This document shows positions 24,307-33,000 of a DNA stretch of 42,290 nucleotides, in pieces (positions within the stretch are counted from its first letter, which is position 1; each line of letters starts with the position of its first letter). The notes under the pieces are model-generated. The model was not told the origin of the DNA and searched no databases. It saw only the letters and a list, made by a program, of their open reading frames with translations. The translations under genes and the position numbers were made by a program. This DNA is from Clostridia bacterium (GTDB lineage: Bacteria; Bacillota; Clostridia; Christensenellales; Pumilibacteraceae), in assembly GCA_017623455.1 (NCBI GenBank), contig JAGAPA010000011.1, positions 1 to 42,290 on the forward strand. The letters are read 5' to 3'.

Positions 24307-25281
24307 ATGAAAAAAATTCTAATAGACGTAATGGGTTGCGATAATCCCGACGCGGTTATTGACGGACTTGCTCTTGCAATTAACGCGACGGAAGACGTAA
24401 TCTTAGTTGCATGCGGAGATCAAAAACGCATAGAAGGACGACTTGCAGACAAAACGTTCGATAGATCGCGCTTGCAGTTTATCGACGCGCCCGACGAAAT
24501 CACCAACAACGACAAATCGGTAAACGCGGTCTTAATGAAAAAGAATTCCTCTCTTATCGTTGCTCTTAATACGCTCAAAACGACTGCCGATATTCCCGTA
24601 ATGATAACGGCAGGAAGCACGGGCGCACTTATTGCAGGTTCCATTCTCATTTTAGGCAGGAACAAGCCCGACGACAGAGCTACGCTCGTTACTCACTTCC
24701 CCACAGACAAAGGCGGTATGGCGGTACTTGCGGACTGCGGAGCTAACGTAGATTGCGGACCCGAACATTTGCTCAAATTCGCTCAGTATGCAAGCGACTA
24801 CGTGAAAAAAGTTTACGCGGTAGAAAACCCCAGAATAGGCTTACTTAGCAACGGAACGGAAGACGGCAAGGGAAGCGCGCTTACGTTGTCGGCGTTCAAG
24901 CTCCTAAAAGAGGATACTTCGCTTAACTTTATTGGCAATATGGAAGCGAAAACCACAATCTCGGGCGACTACGACGTTGTGGTCGCGGACGGTTTTTCGG
25001 GCAACGTATTGCTCAAATCCATCGAAGGCACAGCAGTGTCGGTTGTAAAACGCGCCATGGCTTGCTTTAAGCAAACCGTAAAAACCCCCGAGGAAATGCA
25101 AACGGTCAAAAAGGCATTCGGTATGCTTTTATCTCAGCTCGACTTCAACTCCACGGGTGGAGCCGTACTTTTAGGAGTAAGGAAACCCGTTGTAAAAGCG
25201 CACGGTTCTGCTAACAGCGACACCGTTATTCACACAGTAAAACAAGCGCTCCACATGATAGAATGTGGATTTGCAAAATAA
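24307..25281 (+). CDS. plsX: Phosphate acyltransferase PlsX
   Basis: 324 residues, close to the usual 330. The family pattern is clear: KKILIDVMGCDN at the start (typical D.MGGD), VMITAGSTGALIAGSILILGR, VLADCGANVDC, NPRIGLLSNGTEDGKGS, and VVADGFSGNVLLKSIEG. PlsX interconverts acyl-ACP and acyl-phosphate, the first step of phosphatidic acid synthesis with PlsY. CGGAG precedes the ATG by five bases. Sitting between fakA and fakB, it links fatty-acid phosphorylation to the acyl-ACP pool. The MGCD in place of the common MGGD is a small departure from the consensus. Confidence 0.93.
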   Translation: MKKILIDVMGCDNPDAVIDGLALAINATEDVILVACGDQKRIEGRLADKTFDRSRLQFIDAPDEITNNDKSVNAVLMKKNSSLIVALNTLKTTADIPVMITAGSTGALIAGSILILGRNKPDDRATLVTHFPTDKGGMAVLADCGANVDCGPEHLLKFAQYASDYVKKVYAVENPRIGLLSNGTEDGKGSALTLSAFKLLKEDTSLNFIGNMEAKTTISGDYDVVVADGFSGNVLLKSIEGTAVSVVKRAMACFKQTVKTPEEMQTVKKAFGMLLSQLDFNSTGGAVLLGVRKPVVKAHGSANSDTVIHTVKQALHMIECGFAK

Positions 25282-25312
25282 AACTCACAAATAAACAAGG
25301 AGAAAATAAAAA

Positions 25313-26209
25313 ATGAAAAACTACGTTATCGTAACAGATTCCTGTTCGGATATGGGCAGAGAGTTCAGAGAAAAGTACAACGTTGAGTACATTAAAATGA
25401 TTTATCACTACGATGGAAAAGAATATCCCGCAGATCTTGACTGGGAAGTTCACGGCTCGGCTAAGGGCTTTTACGACGTAATAAGAGGCGGTACAAGAAT
25501 TATGACCGCACAGATTACCGCACCCGTATACAAAGAGGCGTTTGAAAACTGGATTATGGAAGGCAAGGACGTTATTTACATCGGTTGCTCCTCCGCCCTC
25601 TCCGCTTCCATCAAGGCAAGCGTACTTGCCGCAAACGAGCTTATGGAACAGTATCCCGACAGCAAAATCATTTGCGTTGACTCGCTTATGGCTTGCAGTG
25701 GACTTTTCCTCATGTGTAAACACCTCTCCAAAATGCGCGCTGAAGGCAAGACCATAGAAGAAGCGCAAGCTTGGATAGAGGCAAACAAGCTCAACATTCA
25801 TCAGGAGTGCTGTGTTGCAGACCTTAAGTACCTCAAGCAGGCTGGCAGAGTTTCTGCAGGTACTGCGTTCTTCGGCGGATTGTTCCAAATCAAGCCCATC
25901 ATGATCTCGGATGCAAAGGGACAAAACCTTGCTATCGAAAAGGTTAAGGGCAGAAGACAGTCTATTGACAGAATAGTTGAGAGAATGAAAGAATCCTATC
26001 GTCCCGAAGTTTTCCCCGACGTTATCGTATCTCACGCTGACTGTATAGAAGACGCCGAATATCTTAAGGCTCAAGTTATCGAAAAGGTAGGCGTAAAAGA
26101 GGAAGACATCACCATGAACTTCATTGGACCTATCATCGGAGCAACCACAGGCCCCGGAACTATGTCGCTCTACTTCTACGGAACTGAAGTTACTGAAAAC
26201 AAGGAATAA
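25313..26209 (+). CDS. fakB: DegV-family fatty acid-binding protein (FakB-like)
   Basis: 298 residues, with AAGGAG ten bases before the ATG. DegV features: VIVTDSCSDM at the start, the GGTRIMTAQITAPVY loop (the usual TSQPS region, here TAQIT), IYIGCSSALSAS, IICVDSLMACSG, and ADLKYLKQAGRVS. The C-terminal domain ends TTGPGTMSLYFYG. FakB proteins bind a single fatty acid and present it to FakA for phosphorylation. It is the last gene of fakA-plsX-fakB and is followed by two strong hairpins. Which chain types it prefers cannot be read from sequence. Confidence 0.9.
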   Translation: MKNYVIVTDSCSDMGREFREKYNVEYIKMIYHYDGKEYPADLDWEVHGSAKGFYDVIRGGTRIMTAQITAPVYKEAFENWIMEGKDVIYIGCSSALSASIKASVLAANELMEQYPDSKIICVDSLMACSGLFLMCKHLSKMRAEGKTIEEAQAWIEANKLNIHQECCVADLKYLKQAGRVSAGTAFFGGLFQIKPIMISDAKGQNLAIEKVKGRRQSIDRIVERMKESYRPEVFPDVIVSHADCIEDAEYLKAQVIEKVGVKEEDITMNFIGPIIGATTGPGTMSLYFYGTEVTENKE

Positions 26210-26215
26210 CAACGC

Positions 26216-26250
26216 AAAAGGTTAGCGGAAAAATTACCGTTAACCTTTTT
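26216..26250 (+). terminator. Intrinsic terminator of the fakA-plsX-fakB operon
   Basis: AAAAGGTTAGCGG (26216-26228) pairs with CCGTTAACCTTTT (26237-26249), thirteen pairs with one G-U, and ends in TTTTTATAT. It begins seven bases after the fakB stop. Confidence 0.85.
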
Positions 26251-26278
26251 ATATCCCACAAAATCTATCGATTATACC

Positions 26279-26311
26279 AAAAGCGACACCTCAAAAGTGT
26301 CGCTTTTTTTT
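26279..26311 (+). terminator. Second intrinsic terminator, possibly bidirectional
   Basis: AAAAGCGACAC (26279-26289) pairs with GTGTCGCTTTT (26297-26307) and runs into eight T. On the minus strand the stem ends CGCTTTTGG, so it may also stop transcripts of the converging aldo/keto reductase gene. The rest of the gap, 26312-26501, shows nothing recognisable. Confidence 0.8.
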
Positions 26312-26501
26312 GTATACGTATCAGTTTTTTTGTTACAAAAAACAAAATTAGAGTTTTTTTGAGATTGTACTTATATAAAACAAAATTGAAAATAATAACG
26401 CCAGTGTTGACAATCAACTAATACATAACTTTTGTCAAAAAACACGTTATGCTCATTATACCTTTACTTAATTGTATAAGGTTTTAACGCACACTTTATC
26501 G

Positions 26502-27434
26502 TTACGCCTTCGTTAAAATTTCCATTTCTTCTTGTGTTAGCTCAATAAACGCACCCTTAAGATTATCGGTAAAGTGATGAACCGAAGAAGAACCGAAAAG
26601 CGGAATAACGTCGGTATAGCCGATAGATGAAAGGTTGCACATCCAAGCAACAGCCATTGCGCTTGCACACACACCCTTTTCTTTCGCCATGTTCTTAAGC
26701 ACGTCCAGTCTTCCGTCTATTACGGTATCTGCCGGCAGTCTTTCGGTTTTTTCGTATCCGCCTTTTGCAAGCGAAGAGTATGCAACGAGCGGAATATTTT
26801 TAGCTTTCAGATATCTTAGACGCTCTCTATTTACAGTTTCGTTAAACTCGTACTTGGGCGCAACTTCCGCCTTTGTGTAAAGATAGGTAAAACGCTGTTG
26901 CATAACGGTATACGGCGTAAGCTCTTTTTCCTTTGCGATAAAATTTGCCTCGGCAAACTTCCAAGTATCGTAGTTGCTTCCACCCAATATTCTAACCTTA
27001 CCCTTTTTCACGAGGCTGTCAAAAGCAGTCATCGTTTCTTCAAGCGACGTATTCTTATCGTCGGTATGCGCATAGTAAATATCCACGTAGTCGGTCTTAA
27101 GGTTTTTCAAACTCTCGTCAATCCAATACTCGATTTGCTCCTTTTTTAAGCCTGCGCCTACGCCCTTTCTGTCAAAGCCCACCTTGGTTGCAAGCACTAT
27201 TTTATCCCTGTTTTTTCTGCTTGCAAACCACTCGCCGAGCGTTTTTTCGCTCTCGTCGCCCACGCCTGCCCAATGCGCGTAGTTGTTGGACGTATCGACA
27301 AAGTTACCGCCCATATCTACGTACGCATCCAAAACTTTGAACGCGTCTTCCTTGCTTGTAGTAGTACCAAAATTCATAGCGCCAAGCGCCACGGGGAATA
27401 CTTTTATATCCTTACCAAAGTCAATCATCTTCAT
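26502..27434 (-). CDS. Aldo/keto reductase
   Basis: 310 residues, the usual length. The catalytic tetrad of the aldo/keto reductase barrel is intact: Asp47 and Tyr52 in FVDTSNNYAHW, Lys84 in VLATKVG and His123 in IYYAHTDD. VRILGGSNYDTWKF and DVIPLFGSSSVHHFTDNL provide the expected cofactor-end motifs. It should reduce or oxidise a sugar or small carbonyl with NADPH. Two bases separate its ATG from the stop of the glycyl radical enzyme gene, and its ribosome site lies inside that gene's end, so the two are co-translated and may act in one pathway (for example reducing an aldehyde product). Substrate not predictable. Confidence 0.9.
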   Translation of the reverse strand: MKMIDFGKDIKVFPVALGAMNFGTTTSKEDAFKVLDAYVDMGGNFVDTSNNYAHWAGVGDESEKTLGEWFASRKNRDKIVLATKVGFDRKGVGAGLKKEQIEYWIDESLKNLKTDYVDIYYAHTDDKNTSLEETMTAFDSLVKKGKVRILGGSNYDTWKFAEANFIAKEKELTPYTVMQQRFTYLYTKAEVAPKYEFNETVNRERLRYLKAKNIPLVAYSSLAKGGYEKTERLPADTVIDGRLDVLKNMAKEKGVCASAMAVAWMCNLSSIGYTDVIPLFGSSSVHHFTDNLKGAFIELTQEEMEILTKA

Positions 27435-27436
27435 AG

Positions 27437-29659
27437 TTAATCCATCCTGTTTATTATATCGTCTTGCAAGTTTTCCGGGAAATCCACGAATATACCCGTA
27501 TATCCCGTTACTCGCACTCTTAAATCCTTATATTTTTCCGGCTCGTCTTTAGCCTTTATCAAGTCCTCTTTGCCAACCGCGTTTATCTGCAAGTGCAGTC
27601 CTCCGCTATTAAGATACGTTCCGATTAGGTTTGCAAAATTCTCTAACCCGTCCTTACCCTTAAAGTGGTCGGGTTGGACGTCAAAGTTAAGCGCTCCTGA
27701 CGTAAAGTAGTCAAAAGGCAGTGCGGATAACGAATCAAGCATTGCAACTCTTCCGTTTACGCTACGTCTTGGCGCAGGGTTTACGTTTTGCGAATACGGC
27801 TCGCCTTTACGTCTTCCGTCGGGTGTTGCTCCCATATTTTTTCCATGTTTAATGTGCCACGTATCACTTTGAATAGAGGGCATAATTATAATTCCGCTAC
27901 CCTCGTTTTGTCGGTTTATCTTAGATACGTACTCGCCAACCAGTAACGCGAGGCGCTTTGCATTAGCCGTAGAACGCTCTTCTCCGCTACCAAATTTCTC
28001 TACGCTTTCAATCTTTTCGAGCACGTCGTCATAACCTATGAAATCGTTTACCGTAGCTTCGTACAATCTCTCAAGCGTTACGCTCTTGTCGATAAAGCAA
28101 AGTTTTTCCACAACGGTAAAGCAATCCGCAACGGTTGCAAACCCAACGAATCCGCTCACCTCCACGTGGTACTTAACACCGTCCGCGCACGTTGCAGATA
28201 CTTTTTCGATGCTTCGCGCGCTCAGTACGTCGCCAAGCGTAAGCACGTTTGCTCCAAACTTTTTCCTAAGCTCTATTTCCTCTTTTGCGAACTTGAACTT
28301 ATACTCCAAAAACTCGCTAAATTTACGAGCAAACTTATCGTAGAAAACGTCTATGCTTTGCGCTCCGCCTTCGCTTATAACTTCGCCAAAAACGTTCATA
28401 AACTCTTCAGGATAGCCAAGTGGCGAAGAATATCTCACCTTGCCGATATTATAACGCTCTATCTTGTTGCGTTCGTCTTTAGGAAGAGTTCTTGCCATAG
28501 TGAACGCATTAGGTCCCATATACGTTATGAGCGAATCGTGACCTAAATCCGCCCAGTTACATCCAAAGTGCCCATAATTTCTCGCGTCCTTTTCCGTCAC
28601 GCCCTGCTTAATAAACGCACTGATTATATCGTCGTCGTTATAAATCATCATAGACGAGGAAGCCAAAGCTTTTGCCGACAGCGTTTGCCAAAGTTTAGGA
28701 TGCTTTTCGTTTAATCCCTTATAATACCTTACTACTATCACGGGGTTCTTAAACGAGGGTTGTATGCACTCTGCAAAAAGGTAAGTAAGCTCGGTTACTC
28801 CGTCCTCTCCCTGCTCATCGGTTCCTGCCAAAAGCAAGTACTGCGGAGCGTCGAAGTTGAGAATTCTATCAAAGCCGGTACTATTGCTTTCATCACCGAT
28901 CTGATGCTCGCCAACACCCATAATAAGGTTGTGCTTACAATAATAATCGGTAATTAAATCCTTAGCTTTTTCACGTGTTAAAAATCCGTTTTTGACGTCG
29001 TTTTCGTAATACGTATTCAAGAAACGGTCCATTCTGCCCAATGTTAGAGTGGGATTCCCCGTAACGTAAGCGCAGTCTATAAACGCAACTATCCAGCACA
29101 GCTGCAGAGCCTCGTAAAAAGTTTGCGGAGCACGGTTTGCAATCGCTCTTAAAACCTCTCTTTGCGCCGTCATTCCGTTTTTTTCACACTCGTCCGCATA
29201 CCGCTCGATAAATGCAATAATACCGTCCAAAACGAGAATTGCACCGCTAAGGAAGTTTTGTTCTTCCGCCTCGCTCACTTTATCAAGCTTTTCACTAACG
29301 TCTTCCCTTATCCCCACAAGACCGAGATTTACCAAACGTTCCCAATCGAGCGTACGGTGTCCACAAGAAAACACGGTGGTTTTGTACACGTTCCAATCCG
29401 CAAAAAACGCCTTACATTCTTCGTCCTCTTGCTCGTTCACCTCTTTTTCTACGTACCTGCCTATTATCAAATCGTTTTCACGTACGGGCGTAGAAACGAG
29501 AGTTAAAAAGTCCTTAAGAACGTTGCCAAATCTGAGCTGTTGCGGAAGATGGGCATACTTATCCCTGAGCGTATTCATAATTTGTATGCGCTCAAAGCTC
29601 GTAACCTTTATGCTTTTAGCCGTTAGAGCTTTTTTTGCCTCTAAAACGTTATTTTGCAT
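27437..29659 (-). CDS. Glycyl radical enzyme of the pyruvate formate-lyase family, atypical active site
   Basis: 740 residues. The C-terminal glycyl radical loop is clear: RVRVTGYTGIFVDFPENL with Gly719. The block GATPDGRRKGEPYSQNVNPAP (residues 610-630) and LHLQINAV are also diagnostic. The thiyl cysteine should be Cys367 in NYGHFGCNWADLG. Diol dehydratases and lyases normally have Cys-X-Glu here and formate lyase has Cys-Cys; this protein has Cys-Asn-Trp, so its chemistry may differ. Such enzymes are oxygen-sensitive and need a radical-SAM activase; none is encoded in this window. AAGGAG lies six bases before the ATG and a good promoter at 29692-29720. It is co-transcribed with the aldo/keto reductase. 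Confidence 0.88.
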   Translation of the reverse strand: MQNNVLEAKKALTAKSIKVTSFERIQIMNTLRDKYAHLPQQLRFGNVLKDFLTLVSTPVRENDLIIGRYVEKEVNEQEDEECKAFFADWNVYKTTVFSCGHRTLDWERLVNLGLVGIREDVSEKLDKVSEAEEQNFLSGAILVLDGIIAFIERYADECEKNGMTAQREVLRAIANRAPQTFYEALQLCWIVAFIDCAYVTGNPTLTLGRMDRFLNTYYENDVKNGFLTREKAKDLITDYYCKHNLIMGVGEHQIGDESNSTGFDRILNFDAPQYLLLAGTDEQGEDGVTELTYLFAECIQPSFKNPVIVVRYYKGLNEKHPKLWQTLSAKALASSSMMIYNDDDIISAFIKQGVTEKDARNYGHFGCNWADLGHDSLITYMGPNAFTMARTLPKDERNKIERYNIGKVRYSSPLGYPEEFMNVFGEVISEGGAQSIDVFYDKFARKFSEFLEYKFKFAKEEIELRKKFGANVLTLGDVLSARSIEKVSATCADGVKYHVEVSGFVGFATVADCFTVVEKLCFIDKSVTLERLYEATVNDFIGYDDVLEKIESVEKFGSGEERSTANAKRLALLVGEYVSKINRQNEGSGIIIMPSIQSDTWHIKHGKNMGATPDGRRKGEPYSQNVNPAPRRSVNGRVAMLDSLSALPFDYFTSGALNFDVQPDHFKGKDGLENFANLIGTYLNSGGLHLQINAVGKEDLIKAKDEPEKYKDLRVRVTGYTGIFVDFPENLQDDIINRMD

Positions 29660-29691
29660 AATACTCTCCTTGTAAAAATCTTTTCAAGCTT

Positions 29692-29720
29692 ATTATAACA
29701 CAAAAATTTACACAATTCAA
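29692..29720 (-). promoter_or_regulatory. Promoter of the glycyl radical enzyme / aldo-keto reductase operon
   Basis: The minus strand has TTGAAT (29720-29715), 17 bp, TATAAT (29697-29692), about 33 bp ahead of the ATG. Confidence 0.7.
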
Positions 29721-29760
29721 GATAAATTTTGTTTTTGTGTAGCCAAATTTTAACTTTACA

Positions 29761-31098
29761 CTAATACCCGTACTTCTTTCTGTTTGCAAAAAAGAATACC
29801 GTTGCAACCACCGTTGCCAGCACCTCGCTCACGATAAGCGAAAACCATATTCCGTCCACACCCATTATAAGCGGTAGTAAGAACACCGCCGCAATCTGAA
29901 ATACGAGCGTTCGCATAAACGAAATTATCGCGGACACTGCGCCGTTATTAAGCGCCGTAAAGAACGAGGATGCCAGAATGGGAAAACCTGCAAAAATAAA
30001 CGAAAACGAGAATATTCTAAACGCCTTTTCCGTAAGCAGAAGTAAGCCGTTATCATACCAGCAAAAAGCGAGAGAAAGCGGATATGCAAGGGCTTCTGCC
30101 ACACCAAACATCAAAAGCGAGCCTACTACGAAAATTATAAGGCTTTTTATAAGAATATTCCTCACTTCCGCGCTATTCTTAGCGCCGTAATGATACCCGA
30201 CAATCGGTGCGCTACCCACAGAAAACCCAATAAAGCATGCAATGAAAATGAAGGATACGTACATCAAAACTCCGTACGCCGCAACTCCGTCCTCGCCAAG
30301 CAGAGTCATCAGCTGAGCGTTGTAAACCATTGAAACCACAGACATTGAAACGTTGGACAAAAACTCACTCGAGCCGTTTCCGCACGCAATAAAAAAGCTT
30401 TTCCCGTCAAAGGCAAACTTACCGAACTTAAGCAAACTCGTGTTCTTCTTATTCAGGAAGTAGATTACGGGAATAACACCGCCCACAAACTGACTCATTA
30501 CCGTTGCAACCGCTGCACCCACGATCCCCAAGGGAATTACGGCAACGAGCAACGCGTCAAACACGATATTCGTAAGCCCTGCGCAAATGGTAACCAAAAG
30601 CCCCAACGTGGGTTTTTCGGCTGTTACGAAAAAGCTCTGAAACTCAAACTGCAGCATTTGAACGGGAAGCCCAATAAGCAAAATTCTGCCGTACAGCACG
30701 CAACACTCAAGCATTTTATCCCTTGCGCCCAACGCATACGCAACCGGCTCTATAATAAAAAACGCAATAACGGAAAACGTTACGCCAATAATGACAGTTA
30801 CCGTCACGAACATCGAAAACAGGCGATTAGCTTTTTCTCCGTTCCCTTCACCCAGCGTTTTTGCAATAAGCGCGCTACCGCCCGAGCCAATCATAAAACC
30901 CACCGCTCCCAACACCATAAGGAACGGGTATATAAAATTAACGGCGGCAAATTCCGTCTTGCCCGTAAAGGACGAAACGAAAACACCGTCCACAACACCG
31001 TACACGGACGTAAATATAAGCATTATTATTGACGGCAAGGTATACCGCATCAGCCGTCCGAACCCGAAATGATCCGAAAGTTTTATCTGTGTCTTCAT
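29761..31098 (-). CDS. MATE-family multidrug/cation efflux transporter
   Basis: 445 residues with about twelve hydrophobic segments in two halves, the usual MATE size. Diagnostic stretches: YTLPSIIMLIFTSVYGVVDGVFVSS near the N-terminus, GSGGSALIAKTLGEG after TM2, and in the second half GFSVGSAPIVGYHYGAKN. It resembles the MepA/NorM-like branch, which exports cationic drugs using a Na+ or H+ gradient. GGAG lies ten bases before the ATG. It may have its own transcript, since a hairpin (31132-31162) follows the PHP gene upstream. No regulator gene is adjacent. Confidence 0.92.
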   Translation of the reverse strand: MKTQIKLSDHFGFGRLMRYTLPSIIMLIFTSVYGVVDGVFVSSFTGKTEFAAVNFIYPFLMVLGAVGFMIGSGGSALIAKTLGEGNGEKANRLFSMFVTVTVIIGVTFSVIAFFIIEPVAYALGARDKMLECCVLYGRILLIGLPVQMLQFEFQSFFVTAEKPTLGLLVTICAGLTNIVFDALLVAVIPLGIVGAAVATVMSQFVGGVIPVIYFLNKKNTSLLKFGKFAFDGKSFFIACGNGSSEFLSNVSMSVVSMVYNAQLMTLLGEDGVAAYGVLMYVSFIFIACFIGFSVGSAPIVGYHYGAKNSAEVRNILIKSLIIFVVGSLLMFGVAEALAYPLSLAFCWYDNGLLLLTEKAFRIFSFSFIFAGFPILASSFFTALNNGAVSAIISFMRTLVFQIAAVFLLPLIMGVDGIWFSLIVSEVLATVVATVFFFANRKKYGY

Positions 31099-31131
31099 GA
31101 AATTTATGCTCCGACTTTAGAATTTAAATAA

Positions 31132-31162
31132 GAGTTCGACCTAAAAATTTTAGACCGAACTC
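31132..31162 (-). terminator. Hairpin between the PHP and MATE genes
   Basis: GAGTTCG (31132-31138) pairs with CGAACTC (31156-31162), and inside, across an AC/AC bulge, CTAAAA pairs with TTTTAG. On the minus strand the stem is followed by TTATTTAAATT. A second short hairpin, CGTGC-TACG-GCACG, is at 31184-31197. Together they probably end the PHP transcript. Confidence 0.5.
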
Positions 31163-31234
31163 ATTCGACATCTTATCCACGAACGTGCTACGGCACGCCG
31201 AACTCCGATGACCACTATTTAGTTAAAACCGCGA

Positions 31235-32659
31235 TTAAAGTTGGAAATTAGCAACTTCCAAATTAATAGAACTACCCTTGCTATTGGGGCCTTTTTCCAC
31301 CTGAACCTTGCGCCACTTATCCTCAAACTCAAGCATCTTTTTAGAGGGAAGAGCAGGGGCTTGTCTACCGAAAAATCTATCGGTAAAGGTTTGACCTTGC
31401 TTTGCAATAAGCTCAATAAGCTCTTTGGGCGCGTCTTCCATAGCGTACTGACGCATCGCAACACCTTCACCCTCAACAATACGCATACGGTTAGGGAAAT
31501 AATTCTTCAAAAGGAAATGCGCATACATTACAAAACGGTGATCGCCATAACAACGGTGCTGAAGATTATATCCGCTATCCGCCGTTTCTACTGCCACCGA
31601 ATAACCGCTCTTAACCGCCTCTATAATGCTATCGTTATCGTTGCCCTTTGCAAAACAAACAGTAAAATGCACGGGGAAGTCGGCGCTCTTTTCGATCTTG
31701 TGAACGTCGGACGAGCCAACAACCGAAATCTTCAAGCCCTCGACACGCATCTGCGCCCAGTGCGAAATAGAAAGATTAACTCCATCATAACCCATACCAC
31801 CTACAAGCTCGTACGCGTCGAACATTCCGCTATTGAGCAAAAGTTTACTCAATTCGTCGCATACGTTATAGCATTTTACGCCCAATCTCCAATACGGGTG
31901 CGCAAAAATCGCAAGACCGCCTACGCTATGAATGGCGTCGCAAGCCCACATTGCGCGAGCATACTTCGCCTTGTATTTTTCAGGCACGTGAGAGGGAACT
32001 TTGCTTTCGTACTCTTCAATCTCACTATCGTACGTTCCGCTCTTGTCAAGCACGTAACGCTCCGCAACGCTCTCTTTTCCGCCCACGTGAACGATATGCA
32101 CAACACTTCCGGGACAATGCACTTCTTCGCCGAAAACTCTGGCAAAGCCTGTCTTTACGCCTGCAAAAACCTCGTCTACCTCGCCACTGGGGAAATAACG
32201 GTTGTGGTCGGTAAGCGCCACGAAATCATAACCCTGCTCGCGGTAGTGTCCAGAATGCGCAACCGCGTCGCGAAGTCCGTCCGAACGGTACGAATGCGAG
32301 TGGAAATCACCGCGCAACGGCGTAAGCGTATATAAGTCTTCCTCAACCGCGTAAACGTAAAGGTCCTGAACGAGCTTTCCGTCCTTACGAAGCGATATAA
32401 CGTACTCCATTTCCTCGTCAAACTTATAGTTAAAGGTTACGTATCCGCCGTGAGCCACAACGCCTATAGTGGTACGGTTATTAATCTCGCTGGCATGATA
32501 ATCTATAATATCGGTGTTTACTCCGATAATATCCAAAGTATACTCCGCGTTTTCAAAAAACAGAAACGAACGCTCAGTGGCAACAATTGTCATTTTACTC
32601 TCTTTTCCCACCTTTACAACGGCAGGAAAAATAGCATAATTTTTAGGATCAGGTAACAT
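31235..32659 (-). CDS. PHP-domain metal-dependent phosphoesterase-like protein
   Basis: 474 residues. After an N-terminal beta-rich domain of about 112 residues comes a PHP domain with its metal-binding motifs in order: GDFHSHS (His120, His122), LTDHN (Asp151, His152), a Glu/His pair near 178-181, FAHPYW (His254) and GSSDVH (Asp318, His320). PHP proteins hydrolyse phosphoesters with two or three metal ions. The N-terminal domain and the C-terminal region from about 345 are not recognised, so this is an uncharacterised subgroup rather than histidinol phosphatase or a polymerase module. AAGGAG lies seven bases before the ATG, with a promoter at 32693-32721. Confidence 0.82.
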   Translation of the reverse strand: MLPDPKNYAIFPAVVKVGKESKMTIVATERSFLFFENAEYTLDIIGVNTDIIDYHASEINNRTTIGVVAHGGYVTFNYKFDEEMEYVISLRKDGKLVQDLYVYAVEEDLYTLTPLRGDFHSHSYRSDGLRDAVAHSGHYREQGYDFVALTDHNRYFPSGEVDEVFAGVKTGFARVFGEEVHCPGSVVHIVHVGGKESVAERYVLDKSGTYDSEIEEYESKVPSHVPEKYKAKYARAMWACDAIHSVGGLAIFAHPYWRLGVKCYNVCDELSKLLLNSGMFDAYELVGGMGYDGVNLSISHWAQMRVEGLKISVVGSSDVHKIEKSADFPVHFTVCFAKGNDNDSIIEAVKSGYSVAVETADSGYNLQHRCYGDHRFVMYAHFLLKNYFPNRMRIVEGEGVAMRQYAMEDAPKELIELIAKQGQTFTDRFFGRQAPALPSKKMLEFEDKWRKVQVEKGPNSKGSSINLEVANFQL

Positions 32660-32692
32660 TTCTACACTCCTTAAATCTCAAATTTCGCAACA

Positions 32693-32721
32693 ATTATATC
32701 ACAACTAATTTTTTTAAGCAA
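32693..32721 (-). promoter_or_regulatory. Promoter of the PHP-domain gene
   Basis: The minus strand has TTGCTT (32721-32716), 17 bp, TATAAT (32698-32693), 34 bp ahead of the ATG at 32659. Confidence 0.6.
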
Positions 32722-32802
32722 CAAAATAACACGAGTTTCAAATTTTGGTAATCAACGTGCACACCCACCGCCAATAATGAGCAATTCCCACCATTTATTA
32801 CC

Positions 32803-32972
32803 CTACGTCTTTGCGAGGCGTAGCCGTGGCAATCTCTGAGATTCGACCATAAGAACCTCATCAAGATAACGACATGTTATCTTTGCAAGGACGGCTTTTA
32901 TATGGTTAAACCCCATCCATTTAAAGGCTCGTGTAAAGGGGGCTGGATGCGAAGCAGACTGGGGGATTCTCT
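32803..32972. repeat. Composite of dispersed palindromic repeat remnants
   Basis: The 32722-33000 gap has no gene. TCTTTGCGAGGCGTAGCCGT followed by GGCAATCTC (32808-32836) resembles the common bacterial 'TTGCGAGG...GCAATC' interspersed repeat. AAGATAAC-GACAT-GTTATCTT (32863-32883) is a perfect 8-bp hairpin. From about 32915, TAAAGGGGGCTGGATGCGAAG and the following CAGACTGGGGGATTC resemble another repeat family seen between genes in clostridial genomes. The family assignment is from memory of similar sequences, not from a search. Confidence 0.5.
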
Positions 32973-33000
32973 CCTTTCTGATTACAGCTCAAATTCCGCA

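Noticed and set aside
25226-26212. 328-codon open frame on the minus strand
   Set aside because: Antisense to fakB, a clear DegV-family gene with its own ribosome site and terminator.
31241-32335. 364-codon open frame on the plus strand
   Set aside because: Antisense to the PHP-domain gene; low-complexity composition and no start signal.
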